Made by a program: the position numbers and the translations under genes. From contig NZ_JTDL01000091.1 in the NCBI RefSeq assembly GCF_000802235.1, positions 1 through 64,000 of the forward strand: a stretch of 64,000 nt of DNA, given 5' to 3'. How positions within the stretch are numbered: position 1 is the stretch's first letter; each line of letters opens with the position of its first letter. Below are positions 19,664-30,732 of this stretch, one piece after another. Under the pieces are notes generated by a model. That model ran no database searches, was not told the DNA's origin, and saw only the letters and a list, made by a program, of their open reading frames with translations. The stretch is from Sinomonas humi (lineage in GTDB: Bacteria > Actinomycetota > Actinomycetes > Actinomycetales > Micrococcaceae).

Positions 19664-21061
19664 ATGGCCGTCGGCGTCTTCGAATTGTTCTCGGTGGGCA
19701 TCGGCCCCTCGAGTTCGCACACCGTGGGGCCGATGCGGGCCGGGGCGGTGTTCGCCCGCGAGCTGCGGGAGCGCGGCATCCTGGGCGAGGTCGCCTCGCT
19801 GCGGGTGGACCTGTACGGCTCGCTCGCGGCGACAGGCCGCGGCCATGGGACGTTCACGGCTGTGCTCCTCGGGCTCGAGGGCTTCGAGCCCGAGGAGATC
19901 CTTCCGGAGCAGGTTGAGGAGCGGCTGGCCTCGATCGCGGACACGGGCAGGCTCGAGCTCGCGGGGAGCCGGGAGCTCGAGTACGGGGTGGAGGACATGG
20001 TCCTGCACCCCCTCACGGTCCTGCCGCGGCACACGAACGGGATGCGCTTCCAGGTCGCGGACGACGGCGGCAGCCCCCTTCACGAGGCCACGTTCTTCTC
20101 CGTGGGGGGCGGCTTCATCGTCCGTGAGGGTGAGGAGGAAGCGGCCCAGAAGGAGCTCGAGGAGTCGAAGCAGGAGCTTCCGTTCCCGTTCCACACGGCA
20201 GCGGAGCTCATGGGCCGGTGCGCCTCGAAGGGCCTCTCGATCAGCGAGATCATGCTGGTCAACGAGAAGGCTTCCCGCAGCGAGGAGGAGATCCGGGCGG
20301 GCCTGCTGCACATCTGGGAAGTCATGGAGGCCTGCGTCGAATCCAGCCTCAAGCGGGAGGGGCTCCTGCCGGGCGGCCTGAAGGTCCGCCGTCGTGCGCC
20401 CGACTGGCACGAGCGCCTCCTGAAGGAGGACAAGGACCGGGACCCGATGTATTGGCAGGAGTGGGTCAACCTCATTGCCCTGGCCGTGAACGAGGAGAAC
20501 GCCTCGGGCGGGCGGGTCGTGACGGCACCGACGAACGGCGCGGCTGGGATCATCCCCGCGGTCCTGTACTACGCGCTCAACTACGCGCCGGGGATGAAGG
20601 ACGCCACCCAAGAGGACAGGGACGACGCCGTCGTGCGGTTCCTGCTCGCGGCCGGCGCCGTCGGGGTGCTCTACAAGGAACAGGCCTCCATCTCTGGGGC
20701 GGAGGTGGGCTGCCAGGGCGAGGTCGGGTCGGCGTCGTCGATGGCCGCCGCCGGGCTGGCCGAGGTCATGGGCGGTACCCCCGCCCAGGTCGAGAACGCG
20801 GCGGAGATCGCGATGGAGCACAACCTCGGCCTCACGTGCGACCCGATCGGGGGCCTCGTCCAGGTCCCGTGCATCGAGCGCAACGCCATCGCGGCGGCGA
20901 AGGCGATCAACGCCGCCAAGATGGCGCTGTGGGGCGACGGCTCGCACCGCGTCTCGCTCGACGAGGTCATCGTCACGATGCGCGAGACGGGGCGCGACAT
21001 GAGCAGCAAGTACAAGGAGACCGCGATGGGCGGCCTCGCCGTCAACGTTGTGGAATGCTGA
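19664..21061 (+). CDS. sdaA: L-serine ammonia-lyase, iron-sulfur type
   Basis: This 465-residue single-chain enzyme deaminates L-serine to pyruvate and ammonia. The N-terminal domain begins with the hallmark [19 protein letters not shown]. The catalytic domain shows cysteines expected to hold the [4Fe-4S] cluster, in [21 protein letters not shown] and [18 protein letters not shown] site lies 8-12 nt before the ATG. It is the last gene of the riboswitch operon, 54 nt after gcvH. Its place suggests that glycine turned into serine by GCS plus GlyA (not in the window) is drained to pyruvate. Confidence 0.95.
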   Translation: MAVGVFELFSVGIGPSSSHTVGPMRAGAVFARELRERGILGEVASLRVDLYGSLAATGRGHGTFTAVLLGLEGFEPEEILPEQVEERLASIADTGRLELAGSRELEYGVEDMVLHPLTVLPRHTNGMRFQVADDGGSPLHEATFFSVGGGFIVREGEEEAAQKELEESKQELPFPFHTAAELMGRCASKGLSISEIMLVNEKASRSEEEIRAGLLHIWEVMEACVESSLKREGLLPGGLKVRRRAPDWHERLLKEDKDRDPMYWQEWVNLIALAVNEENASGGRVVTAPTNGAAGIIPAVLYYALNYAPGMKDATQEDRDDAVVRFLLAAGAVGVLYKEQASISGAEVGCQGEVGSASSMAAAGLAEVMGGTPAQVENAAEIAMEHNLGLTCDPIGGLVQVPCIERNAIAAAKAINAAKMALWGDGSHRVSLDEVIVTMRETGRDMSSKYKETAMGGLAVNVVEC

Positions 21062-21081
21062 GCTGAGGAATTCCGAGCGGC

Positions 21082-21642
21082 CTACGCCTCAGCGTGCTCC
21101 CCTTCGGAGATCTCCTCGAGCATCTTGCTGCAGAACGCCTCGAGATCGTCCGGCTTGCGGGACGTCGTGAGCCCGCGGTCCGTGACCACTTCGCGGTCCA
21201 CCCAATTCGCACCGGCGTTCTTCAGGTCGGTCTGGAGCGACGCGTAGGACGTCATCTCCCGGCCCTTGACTGCACCGGCCTCAATGAGGATCCAAGGCCC
21301 GTGGCAGATTGCGGCGATAGGCTTGCCAGCCTCGAGGAACGCCTTCACGAACTCGACACCCTTCTGTTCGAGCCGCATCTTGTCCGCGTTCACCGTGCCT
21401 CCGGGAAGCACTAACGCATCGAAGTCGTTGGGATCGGCTTGGTCCAGGGTCACGTCGACCGGGAAGGACTCGCCGTGCTCCCAGTCGCCCTTCATCGCCG
21501 TGATCTGGCCCTCTTCGGGCGAAACCAGCGCGGGGTCGCCGCCGGCTTCCTGGACCGCCTTCCACGGCTCCGTGAGCTCGACCTGCTCGACGCCGTTGGT
21601 CAGAAGGAACGCAACTTTCTTGCCTCTGATGTTGTTCGCCAT
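21082..21642 (-). CDS. DJ-1/PfpI family protein (type 1 glutamine amidotransferase-like)
   Basis: This 186-residue cytoplasmic protein has the PfpI/YhbO fold. The nucleophile elbow is AAICHGPWILIEAG with Cys113, and a Glu near residue 19-22 (GVEQVELTEP) would complete the usual Glu-Cys pair. LVLPGGTVNADKMR and a late LTTSRKPDDLEAFC segment are typical of the family. Members have been reported as deglycases, chaperones or proteases, so the reaction cannot be set from sequence. The gene converges on sdaA with a 20-nt gap and is divergent from the FemX-like gene. Confidence 0.88.
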   Translation of the reverse strand: MANNIRGKKVAFLLTNGVEQVELTEPWKAVQEAGGDPALVSPEEGQITAMKGDWEHGESFPVDVTLDQADPNDFDALVLPGGTVNADKMRLEQKGVEFVKAFLEAGKPIAAICHGPWILIEAGAVKGREMTSYASLQTDLKNAGANWVDREVVTDRGLTTSRKPDDLEAFCSKMLEEISEGEHAEA

Positions 21643-21742
21643 ATCTCGTCGCTACCCACTGGCGCCGCCGTAAACCGCCGACTCGCGGACGACTAGACTG
21701 GGCTAGGCCCCCGAGACCCGAACCGAAGGGACGCACCCTACC

Positions 21743-22822
21743 TTGAGCAGCTTCACCGCACGCTTCGCGAGCCAGGACGAGATCGAGCACTGGGACAAGC
21801 ACGTCACCGCGAACCCCAACGGCGGGAACCTGCTGCAGTCGGCCGCGTTTGCCGCAGTCAAGAAGAACTTCGGCTGGGATGTCCGCTACCTCGTCCTCGA
21901 GGGCGCCGAGGAAAGCAGCTACAACCTCGTCCTCGAGAAGTCGTTCCCGGTGATGGGCCGCCTCTGGTACCTCATCAAGGGCCCGGACGTCGCCCGCGTG
22001 GATGACGTGCCGCCGGCCCTCGAGGCCATAAGAGAACTCGTCGAGCGGGAAAAGCTGCACGTCTTCGCGGTCAAGATCGAACCGGACATTGTCGATTCCG
22101 AGGAGGCCCGCCAGGTCCTCTCGAAGGCCGGTCTCGTGAAATCGTTCAACCTCCAGCCGAACGACTCCACGGCCATTCTGGACATCACCCCCGAACCCGG
22201 TCCGCTCCTGCGCAGCCTCCACTCCCGAGGGCGCAACGCGGTCCGCCGCGCCGAGCGCGAGGGCGTCGAGGTCGAGGTCGCCGAGCCCACGCTCGAGAAC
22301 TACCGCACGATGCACGCGCTCATGACGGGGACGCTCAACACCAAGTCGCGCAGCGGTGCCCAGGTCCGCAGCTTCGAGTACTACCGCCAGTTCTGGACGG
22401 AGTTCACTTCCCGAGGGCAGGGCCGGCTGTACTTCGTCTACGAGAACGGCAGACCTTCCGTGGGCGCCTTCGTCATCAACTACGGGCGCAAGGCGACGTA
22501 CAAGGACGGCGGCTCGCTGCAGCACCGCAGCCAGTACGGCGATTCGCACCTCGTCCAGTGGACGGCGATCCTCGACATGAAGACGCTCGGCTGCACCGAA
22601 TACGACTTCTGCGGCACACCTCCGGCCGATCGGCTCAAGGACACCTCGCATCCGTTCCACGGCCTCGGCCTCTTCAAGACCTCCTTCACGAAGTCCGTGA
22701 CGGACTTCGTCGGGGCGTGGGACTACATCATCGACGTCCCGCGATACACGGCATGGACGACGGCGGGCGAGCGGCTCGCGCGCCAGCTCTACACCCGGCG
22801 CACGGGTCAGCAGTTCTACTGA
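21743..22822 (+). CDS. FemA/FemB/FemX-family peptidoglycan peptidyltransferase
   Basis: This 359-residue protein belongs to the FemXAB family, non-ribosomal aminoacyltransferases that add amino acids from aminoacyl-tRNA to the lipid II stem peptide. Two GNAT-like halves are visible: NLLQSAAFAAVKKNFGWD and the SFPVMGRLWYLIKGPD strand in the first; SRGRNAVRRAEREGVEVEV, then LYFVYENGRPSVGAFVINYG and YGDSHLVQWTAILDMK in the second. The end (FCGTPPADRL, then GLGLFKTSFTKSV) is diagnostic. The start is TTG at 21743; AAGGGA lies about 12 nt before it, and no ATG or GTG fits. A TAGACT box at 21694-21699 may be the promoter -10. Confidence 0.88.
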   Translation: MSSFTARFASQDEIEHWDKHVTANPNGGNLLQSAAFAAVKKNFGWDVRYLVLEGAEESSYNLVLEKSFPVMGRLWYLIKGPDVARVDDVPPALEAIRELVEREKLHVFAVKIEPDIVDSEEARQVLSKAGLVKSFNLQPNDSTAILDITPEPGPLLRSLHSRGRNAVRRAEREGVEVEVAEPTLENYRTMHALMTGTLNTKSRSGAQVRSFEYYRQFWTEFTSRGQGRLYFVYENGRPSVGAFVINYGRKATYKDGGSLQHRSQYGDSHLVQWTAILDMKTLGCTEYDFCGTPPADRLKDTSHPFHGLGLFKTSFTKSVTDFVGAWDYIIDVPRYTAWTTAGERLARQLYTRRTGQQFY

Positions 22823-22833
22823 GGGAAGGCATC

Positions 22834-24300
22834 ATGGGCGAAGAAGAAGCACGAACCCAGCCGATGCCTCCCATCTCGCCCGCCCAAGCGCGGGCGAACA
22901 ACGCGGCCGCGGTCAGGATGCTGCGGCGGCTCATGACGGGCGACAGCCCGCCCACCGCGCCCCTGTCGATCGTGGACCGTCTCGCGGCCAGCCCCTACGC
23001 GAACCCGACCATCCAGGTGGGCGGCGTGGACGAGTCTGCCCGCCGGACCCTCGATTTCGCGTTGCTCCTCGCCGAGACGATGTTCCGGTATGGCGCCGGC
23101 GCCCTCGAGGTCGAGTCCTCGATGATCGCCGTGACCGCCGCGCTCGGGCTCCAGCACATCGAGGTCGACATCACCAACCAGTCGGTCGCGATCAACTACT
23201 CTCCGCGAGACCAGACCCCGATCCAGCTCCTCCGCGTCGTCCGCTCGTGGACGAGCAACTACGCCGGCCTCGCACTCGTCCACCAGCTCGTGAGCGAGAT
23301 CGCGGCCGGCGGGGTGGGCCGGGATGAGGCGATGCGGCGTCTCCAAGGCATCACGAAGCGTGCCAAGCCGTTTCCCCGTTGGGCAGTGACGGCGGCCTAC
23401 TCGCTCTTCGCGGCACTGTTCGTCGGCGTCCTCGGCGGCGGTCTCATGGCTTCGCTCATCGCCTTCCTGAGCAACCTCGGCGTCTCGCTCGTCAGCCGCG
23501 TCATGGGGCGGTGGCGCGTCCCCGACTTCTTCACGACCCTCGCGAGCGCGTTCCTCGTGACGCTCATCGCGCTGCTCATGTTCTGGGCCAAGATGACGAT
23601 TGCGCCGGCGATCGTCGTGGTCGGAGGGATCCTCCTGCTCCTGCCGACCTCACGGCTCGTCTCGGCCACCCAGGACGCCATCAACGGCTTCCCGGTCACG
23701 GCCGCAGGGCGCTTCCTCTCCGCGTTCCTCACGTTCGCGGCGCTCGTGGCCGGGATCGCGGTCGCGTTCCTCGCCGGCGAACTCCTGGGCGTGTCCCGGA
23801 TCGACGTCACGCAGACCTTCCCGCCCGCGTACCCGTACTGGGTCCAGGTCATCCTGATCGGCGCGGCCGTCGCCGCGATTGCCGTCACTGAGCAGACCTC
23901 GCGGCGGCTCGTGATTCCGACGGCGCTCGTGGGGGTCGTCGGCTACTTCGTCCTCACGGGCGTCCAGCTCACCGGCGTCGGCGACCGGGTCGCTCCGGCG
24001 GCGAGCGCCGTCGTCATCGGTTTCCTCGCCCGGATCGTGGCACTCCGGATGGGCGCGCCGCAGCTCGTCGTGGCCGTTCCAGCCGCGCTCATCCTGCTAC
24101 CCGGCCTCACGATCTTCCGCTCGATGTACGTCGCGACGCTCGACGTCAACCAGACCGGTGCCGGAGCGGGCGGCATGCTCACGGCGATGGCGATCATCCT
24201 CGGGGCGGCGGCCGGGATCGTTCTCGGCGACCATCTGGCCCGCCCGTTCACCCAGAAGGCGGGGTCCGTGGAACGGCGTCGCCGCTGGATGCGCCGCTAG
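22834..24300 (+). CDS. ThrE-type threonine/serine exporter
   Basis: This 488-residue membrane protein matches ThrE. The N-terminal cytoplasmic part (residues about 60-190) has LLLAETMFRYGAGALEVESS, HIEVDITNQSVAINYSPRDQ and the family's LVHQLVSEIAAGG helix. About ten hydrophobic segments follow from residue 195, in the two-part ThrE layout. ThrE exports threonine and serine using the proton gradient. The ATG is 12 nt after the FemX stop with GAGGGAAGG upstream, so the two are probably co-transcribed. A serine exporter near sdaA and a riboswitch for glycine breakdown fits amino-acid overflow control, which is inference. Confidence 0.88.
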   Translation: MGEEEARTQPMPPISPAQARANNAAAVRMLRRLMTGDSPPTAPLSIVDRLAASPYANPTIQVGGVDESARRTLDFALLLAETMFRYGAGALEVESSMIAVTAALGLQHIEVDITNQSVAINYSPRDQTPIQLLRVVRSWTSNYAGLALVHQLVSEIAAGGVGRDEAMRRLQGITKRAKPFPRWAVTAAYSLFAALFVGVLGGGLMASLIAFLSNLGVSLVSRVMGRWRVPDFFTTLASAFLVTLIALLMFWAKMTIAPAIVVVGGILLLLPTSRLVSATQDAINGFPVTAAGRFLSAFLTFAALVAGIAVAFLAGELLGVSRIDVTQTFPPAYPYWVQVILIGAAVAAIAVTEQTSRRLVIPTALVGVVGYFVLTGVQLTGVGDRVAPAASAVVIGFLARIVALRMGAPQLVVAVPAALILLPGLTIFRSMYVATLDVNQTGAGAGGMLTAMAIILGAAAGIVLGDHLARPFTQKAGSVERRRRWMRR

Positions 24301-24337
24301 CCACTCGTGCAGTGGCCAGCTCCCGCTCGTGGAGCGG
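24301..24337. terminator. Two short hairpins between convergent genes
   Basis: gccact-cgtgc-agtggc (about 24300-24316) and gctcc-cgctcgt-ggagc (about 24319-24335) sit between the ThrE stop and the siderophore-interacting-protein stop. There is no T-run; weak bidirectional termination is possible. Confidence 0.35.
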
Positions 24338-25183
24338 TCAGATCTGGCCGACCGGCATCTTCTTCTCGGCCTGGAACTGGTCCTCCACCCGGCCGTGGGC
24401 CCAATAGCCCGAGAGCGAGAGCTTCTCGCGTGGGAGCTCGCGCTGCTTGAAGATGGCACGGAGCTCCTTCATGGCCCCGCGCTCACCGTGTGCGAAGACG
24501 CTCGGCGTGCCCGGGAGCCACTCGGCGTCGGCGATGGCCTCCGCGAGGACGACGGTTTCGCCCGCGGGCTCTCCTTCGCGCGAAATCCATCGGACGTCGA
24601 TTCCTGCCGGGGCTTCGAGTTCCATGACGTCGGCCCCCGAGCCGATTTCGAGGAACGCGATCCCGCTGGCTTCGGCGGGGAGCGCCTCGATGGCGGCGGC
24701 GACGGCGGGGAGCGCCGATTCGTCCGCGGCAAAGAGGTGCCACTCGGCCTCAGGATCGGGGGAATAGGCGCCGCCGGGGCCCGTGCAGATGAGGCGGTCG
24801 CCAGGTTTCGCCGCCGCCGCCCACGGCCCGGCCACTCCCTCGTCGCCGTGGACCACGAAGTCGATCGCAAGCTCACGAGCCGTCGCGTCGAAGGAACGCA
24901 CCGTGTAGGTGCGCGTCACGGGCCACTGTTCGGCAGGAAGCGACTCGCGGAGCCCGGCTAGGTCGACGGGACCCTCGGGCCAGATCCCGTCCGGCAGTTG
25001 GGTGGGGAATGAAATCTTGACGTATTTGTCCGTGAACCCGTTGTCAGCGAAGGCGTCGAAACCCGGGCCACCGGCGACGACGCGCACGAGGTGGGGCGTG
25101 AGCCATTCCGTCCGGGCCACCACCAGATCCAGCGTGGGGCGGGGCTTCTTGGCCGGAGCCGTGGTGGTGGAGGCTGATGTCAT
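24338..25183 (-). CDS. Siderophore-interacting protein (FAD-dependent ferric-siderophore reductase family)
   Basis: This 281-residue protein has the SIP layout: an FAD-binding beta-barrel (LTPHLVRVVAGGPGF, then YVKISFP and the RTYTVRSFD flavin motif) and a C-terminal NAD(P)H-binding part (GDRLICTGPGGAYSPDPEAE, then LFAADESALPAVAAAIEALP and the late YWAHGRVED). Such proteins reduce Fe(III) in imported siderophores to release iron in the cytoplasm. No ribosome-binding site is seen, but TATTCT lies 7 nt before the ATG on the minus strand, so the mRNA may be leaderless. No DtxR box is visible upstream. Confidence 0.9.
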   Translation of the reverse strand: MTSASTTTAPAKKPRPTLDLVVARTEWLTPHLVRVVAGGPGFDAFADNGFTDKYVKISFPTQLPDGIWPEGPVDLAGLRESLPAEQWPVTRTYTVRSFDATARELAIDFVVHGDEGVAGPWAAAAKPGDRLICTGPGGAYSPDPEAEWHLFAADESALPAVAAAIEALPAEASGIAFLEIGSGADVMELEAPAGIDVRWISREGEPAGETVVLAEAIADAEWLPGTPSVFAHGERGAMKELRAIFKQRELPREKLSLSGYWAHGRVEDQFQAEKKMPVGQI

Positions 25184-25201
25184 GCGGCCCAGAATAGCGG
25201 T

Positions 25202-25978
25202 TCAGCCCCACACGACTGGTTGTGCGCCCTGTTCGACGAGTAATGAATTGGCCCGGCTGAAAGGGCGCGAGCCGAAGAATCCGCGGGAGGCACTCAACGG
25301 CGAGGGGTGCGCTGAGGCGATGACCGGCGTCGTGCCCAGAAGCGGGCGGACGGACTGAGCGTCCTTGCCCCACAGGATGGCCACGAGCGGGAGTCCGCGG
25401 CCGACGACGGCGCGAACCGCCGCGTCTGTCACTTCTTCCCAGCCGACGCGCCGATGCGAGCCCGCCTCCCCGGCCCTCACGGTGAGAGCCCGGTTGAGCA
25501 GCAGAACTCCCTGCTCCGCCCAGAAGGTGAGATCGCCGCACGAAGGCGACGCGCCGACGTCGTCCGCCAACTCGCGGAAGAGGTTGGCGAGGCTCCGCGG
25601 CAGCGGGGCGACCTCGGGGCGCACCGAGAAGCAGAGCCCCATCGAATGGCCTGGAGTGGGGTACGGATCCTGGCCGATGACCAGCACACGGACCGCCGAG
25701 AGAGGGTCGCGGAACGCGCGGAGGACGGCGTCGGGCGCGGGGAGGATGACGGCCCCGGCCACGGCGTCCTGCGCCGCCGTGCGGAGGGCCCGGCGGAGCG
25801 GGGCATCAGCTGGCGCGAGCGCGGCAGCCCATTCGGGATGCATGAGCGTTTCGAGCGGTGCGTTCGCCATCGCGGCGAGGGATTCGGCCTCGTCGGCGGG
25901 GGTGGGCAGCGGCGCGGCTGCCTCGGTGCAGTGTGGTTCGCCGTCTGGGAGCTCGAAGAGCGGCTCGGTCTCGGTCAC
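25202..25978 (-). CDS. ung: Uracil-DNA glycosylase, family 1
   Basis: This 258-residue enzyme removes uracil from DNA in base excision repair. The catalytic water-activating motif [20 protein letters not shown] and the uracil-binding [20 protein letters not shown] are present. The C-terminal DNA-minor-groove loop [20 protein letters not shown] is intact. I chose the GTG at 25978 ([14 protein letters not shown]); a longer frame would overlap the divergent DUF3263 gene and is not conserved in this family. The stop lies 18 nt before the siderophore-interacting-protein start, same strand. Confidence 0.9.
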   Translation of the reverse strand: MTETEPLFELPDGEPHCTEAAAPLPTPADEAESLAAMANAPLETLMHPEWAAALAPADAPLRRALRTAAQDAVAGAVILPAPDAVLRAFRDPLSAVRVLVIGQDPYPTPGHSMGLCFSVRPEVAPLPRSLANLFRELADDVGASPSCGDLTFWAEQGVLLLNRALTVRAGEAGSHRRVGWEEVTDAAVRAVVGRGLPLVAILWGKDAQSVRPLLGTTPVIASAHPSPLSASRGFFGSRPFSRANSLLVEQGAQPVVWG

Positions 25979-26003
25979 GGTCCCCAGTCTCGCACCCTCA
26001 TGA

Positions 26004-26032
26004 ATGACACCGGTGTAGTTCCCTTCTAGACT
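26004..26032 (+). promoter_or_regulatory. Probable promoter of the DUF3263 gene
   Basis: ATGACA (26004-26009) and TAGACT (26027-26032) are separated by 17 nt and lie about 50 nt upstream of the GTG at 26082. TAGACT boxes also precede the FemX-like gene (21694) and the IdeR-like gene (41426). Confidence 0.45.
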
Positions 26033-26081
26033 GATGCGAGGTTTGGTGCGAGGTTCGGAAGGTCGGCCGAAGGGAGCGGAC

Positions 26082-26402
26082 GTGGGTGCAGCGGAGCCGG
26101 GAGAGTCCCCAGAGCTCGAGGATCGGCTCGAAGAGCGGCTCGAAGACGGAGCAGGCCTCTCCGAGCGGGAAGTCCAGATGCTCGCCCTCGAGCGGAACTG
26201 GTGGAAGTACGCGGGGGCCAAGGAACAGGCGATCCGCGAGCTGTTCGACCTTTCGGCCACGCACTACTACCAGCTCCTCAATGCCCTGATCGACACTGAA
26301 GCGGCGCTCGCCCACGACCCGATGCTCGTGAAGAGGTTGCGTAGACTTAGGACGTCGCGGCAGCGCGCGCGCACGGCTCGTCGCCTGAGCGGCAGCGCGT
26401 GA
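26082..26402 (+). CDS. DUF3263 domain-containing protein
   Basis: This protein of about 106 residues has a negatively charged N-terminus and then the DUF3263 core: [60 protein letters not shown]. The helical core resembles a small DNA-binding or sigma-region-like fold, and the family is restricted to actinobacteria; its role is unknown. The C-terminus is Arg-rich. I chose the GTG at 26082 because AGGGAG is 6 nt upstream; a longer frame begins at 26034. It overlaps or nearly abuts the next gene, so they are probably co-transcribed. Confidence 0.75.
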   Translation: MGAAEPGESPELEDRLEERLEDGAGLSEREVQMLALERNWWKYAGAKEQAIRELFDLSATHYYQLLNALIDTEAALAHDPMLVKRLRRLRTSRQRARTARRLSGSA

Positions 26403-26446
26403 GCCTGCCGCGGTCCCCCCAGCGGATCGGACGAGGACCTGACGCC

Positions 26447-27073
26447 ATGAGCACCTACCCCCGTGACGAGTTCGACGACATCCCCGAGACCCCGCGGCGC
26501 CAAGGAGTGCATCGCACTCGGGCGGTCACCGCGACGGGTCGCCGGGGCGCCTTCGCATGGGTCCTCCTGGCGGCGGCCGTCGTCGTCGTGCTTGTCGCAG
26601 CCGCACTGTTCCTAGTCCCCAAGCTCCTCCGGCCGACGGCGGCGCCGGCCCCCGTGGGCACGTCGCACGCGACGGCGAGCAGCACCCCGAAGGCTTCGGC
26701 AACCACGACTCCGAGCCCGAGCGCTGCTCCGTCAACGGCTTCCGCTTCGCCTACGCCCACGTCCCAGAGCACGGCGACGCCAACGGCAGCAGGCGCTGAC
26801 CGGACCCTTCCCGTGGGCGTCTACAACGCGACCACGACCTCGGGGCTCGGCAACCGGGTCGCGACGACGGCCCGCTCGGCCGGCTGGACGGTTGCAGCGG
26901 TCGGGAACTGGTCCGGAACCCCAGTCAACACCTCCGTCGTCTTCTACCGTGATCCGAGCCAGAAGGCCTCTGCCGACGCCCTTGCCTCCGACCTCGGCAT
27001 CGCAACCGTCCTGCAGGCGCAACAGCTTGGCTATCCGCTCGCAGCCGTGATCGGCCCCGGGTACACGGGCTAG
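26447..27073 (+). CDS. Membrane-anchored LytR C-terminal-domain protein
   Basis: This 208-residue protein has a cytoplasmic N-terminus, one membrane segment near residue 40-60 (WVLLAAAVVVVLVAAALFLV), a Ser/Thr/Ala/Pro linker of about 70 residues, and a C-terminal LytR_C domain. That domain shows the typical start VGVYNATTTSGLGNRVATTA, the WTVAAVGNW strand and VVFYRDPSQKASADALA. The domain is found at the end of LCP cell-wall ligases and as stand-alone proteins like this one, facing the cell wall. The ATG at 26447 has GAGGAC upstream; a GTG at 26399 overlapping the DUF3263 stop is the alternative. Confidence 0.85.
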   Translation: MSTYPRDEFDDIPETPRRQGVHRTRAVTATGRRGAFAWVLLAAAVVVVLVAAALFLVPKLLRPTAAPAPVGTSHATASSTPKASATTTPSPSAAPSTASASPTPTSQSTATPTAAGADRTLPVGVYNATTTSGLGNRVATTARSAGWTVAAVGNWSGTPVNTSVVFYRDPSQKASADALASDLGIATVLQAQQLGYPLAAVIGPGYTG

Positions 27074-28374
27074 TGATCCGCCGTTCGCCCGCCGGGCCGT
27101 CGTCGCCACGAGCGGCGGCGAGCCCGACAGGGGTCGGCGCGGGGGCGGTCCTCGTTGCCGTACTGGCCCTCTCAGCCTGTTCGGCCTTCTCGACGAACGC
27201 TCGGCTCGCGCAGACCGAGGCATCCGGCGACGGCGTTCTGCGCATCGGGATGCTGCTCGACAACACGGGCGCGTCTGCCTTTCTGAACGAGGCCCAGCAG
27301 GCCGCCGTCGAGCTTGCCATCCAGCAGGCGAACGCCGCGGGCGGGCATAAGGGCCGCCCCATCGAGTTCCTTCAGCCCTCCGTCACTTCGGACACCGGCG
27401 CGGCCGCGCGGCAGCTCGTCGCGGCGAAGGCCGACGTCGTCATCGGACCAACGGACTCAAGCCGCGCCCCGGCGGCGATCGACGTCCTCGACAAGGCCAA
27501 GACCGTCCTCATCTCGCCCGCGAACCTCGACCCCGCGCTCTCGGGCTACAGGAGCGACGGCTACTACTTCCGCACGGCCCCGTCGGAGACGGCCGAGGGC
27601 GCGGCCCTCGTGAATGTGGCGAAGAGCAAGGACGCCACGAGCGTCGCCGTCCTGCGGCAGAAGGGCACCTACGGGCAGGACCTCGGTGACGCCGTCGCCA
27701 CTGCCGCGAAGGCGGCGGGGCTCGCCGAGAAGGGCAGCGGCGAATTCACGGGGCACGACGCCCGCGCGGCCGCGGCCGCCGCCCAAGCCGCGGGCGCCGG
27801 GGCGGTCGTCGTCGTCGCCCGCGACGACGCCCAGGCTGTGCTCGCCCAAGTGCACGACGCCAGCGTTCCCGGCTCGAAGATCCTGCTCGCCGACGCTGCC
27901 GTGGCCCAGTATGGGACGGGGCTCGCCGGCGGGGCGCTCGACGGCGCGAGCGGCCTTGTGCCCGGCCTCTTCCCGAGCGCCGCCTTCGAGACCGAGATCC
28001 TCAGGCAGTCGCCGGGTCTCAAGGACATGACGTTTGCGGCAGAGGCGTACGACGCGGCAGCCCTCGCGATCCTCGCCGCGGGTGAGGCACAGGATGACGC
28101 CGGGACCTCGATCGCCTCGCACCTCATCGGCGTATCGGGCGGCACGGCCTCCGGCGCGGCGACCCTCAAGGGTTCGGGCCCCCGGACGAAGTGCACGGCG
28201 CTCGCCGACTGCCTTGGACTCGAATCGAAGGGGAAGCCCATCGACTACGACGGGCAGTCCGGGCCCATCGCGTTCGACGCAAACGGGGACATCACGACCG
28301 CGAACTTCACCGTGATGAGCTACGGCGCAGACAACAGGTCGCATCAGGCCGGGACCCAAACGGTCGCGCGTTGA
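27073..28374 (+). CDS. Periplasmic-binding lipoprotein, branched-chain amino acid receptor type
   Basis: This 433-residue protein starts with GTG overlapping the previous stop by one base. A signal peptide (VLVAVLALSACSAF) with lipobox LSAC marks it as a lipoprotein. The body is a type I periplasmic-binding fold: LRIGMLLDNTGASAFLNEAQ, then AAVELAIQQANAAGG, DVVIGPTDSSRAPAAIDVLD and AEAYDAAALAILAAGEAQDD. Such proteins bind branched-chain amino acids, amides or urea for an ABC importer. No permease or ATPase gene is near, and it is coupled to a cell-wall-type protein, so transport may not be its job. Confidence 0.82.
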   Translation: MIRRSPAGPSSPRAAASPTGVGAGAVLVAVLALSACSAFSTNARLAQTEASGDGVLRIGMLLDNTGASAFLNEAQQAAVELAIQQANAAGGHKGRPIEFLQPSVTSDTGAAARQLVAAKADVVIGPTDSSRAPAAIDVLDKAKTVLISPANLDPALSGYRSDGYYFRTAPSETAEGAALVNVAKSKDATSVAVLRQKGTYGQDLGDAVATAAKAAGLAEKGSGEFTGHDARAAAAAAQAAGAGAVVVVARDDAQAVLAQVHDASVPGSKILLADAAVAQYGTGLAGGALDGASGLVPGLFPSAAFETEILRQSPGLKDMTFAAEAYDAAALAILAAGEAQDDAGTSIASHLIGVSGGTASGAATLKGSGPRTKCTALADCLGLESKGKPIDYDGQSGPIAFDANGDITTANFTVMSYGADNRSHQAGTQTVAR

Positions 28375-28455
28375 CCTGTTCACCGACTTCCGCCCGGGCG
28401 TAACTCGCGCTTCGGACGCCGCCCTGTTCGCGCTCGGCATGACGCGCCGTCGGCG

Positions 28456-28482
28456 CTTGCACTCGACGGGGCAGAGTGCTAA
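28456..28482. promoter_or_regulatory. CIRCE element 1 (HrcA operator) overlapping the groEL promoter
   Basis: cttgcactc-N9-gagtgctaa matches the CIRCE consensus TTAGCACTC-N9-GAGTGCTAA at 16 of 18 arm positions. TTGCAC (28457-28462) and TAATTA (28480-28485), 17 nt apart, are a probable promoter lying across this element, so HrcA binding would block polymerase. Confidence 0.88.
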
Positions 28483-28490
28483 TTATTGAC

Positions 28491-30319
<1,829 letters not shown>

Positions 30320-30392
30320 TCCAGGAGCAGCCTTGAGCGCCTAGCGCTCTCCGCTTATTGAGCGAAGGCGAATAGCCGACGCCATAGCGAAC

Positions 30393-30435
30393 GACGGCGG
30401 GGTTTCCACTTCGGTGGGAGCCCCGCCGTCCTTTT
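30393..30435 (+). terminator. groEL intrinsic terminator
   Basis: A 15-bp stem (gacggcggggtttcc 30393-30407 with gggagccccgccgtc 30416-30430, two G-T wobbles) with loop acttcggt is followed by ctttt. Confidence 0.92.
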
Positions 30436-30437
30436 CG

Positions 30438-30647
30438 TCTCGGGTACGGATGTTTCGGGTACACAAACTGGCCGTCCAGAGCGTCTCGGGTACGGATGTT
30501 TCGGGTACACAAACTGGCCGTCCAGAGCGTCTCGGGTACGGATGTTTCGGGTACACGAACTGGGCGTGCTGAGCGTCTCGGGTACGGATGTTTCGGGTAC
30601 ACAAACTGGCCGTCCAGAGCGTCTCGGGTACGGATGTTTCGGGTACA
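30438..30647. repeat. 46-bp tandem repeat array, 4 full copies plus a partial
   Basis: Full copies start at 30438, 30484, 30530 and 30576, with a partial fifth at 30622-30647. The unit starts tctcgggtacggatgtttcg and continues ggtacacaaactggccgtcc. Copies 1, 2 and 4 are identical; copy 3 has a few changes. Each unit contains CGGGTAC twice, 15 nt apart. The unit length is not a multiple of three and there are no unique spacers, so it is neither coding nor CRISPR. It starts immediately after the groEL terminator. Confidence 0.95.
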
Positions 30648-30732
30648 GATAATTTCGCCTACCGTACGACGAGGAGCGCGCCTCATGCTCGCAAAGGTAC
30701 GTTCCGTCGTCGTCCCCGAGATGTGCTCCCGT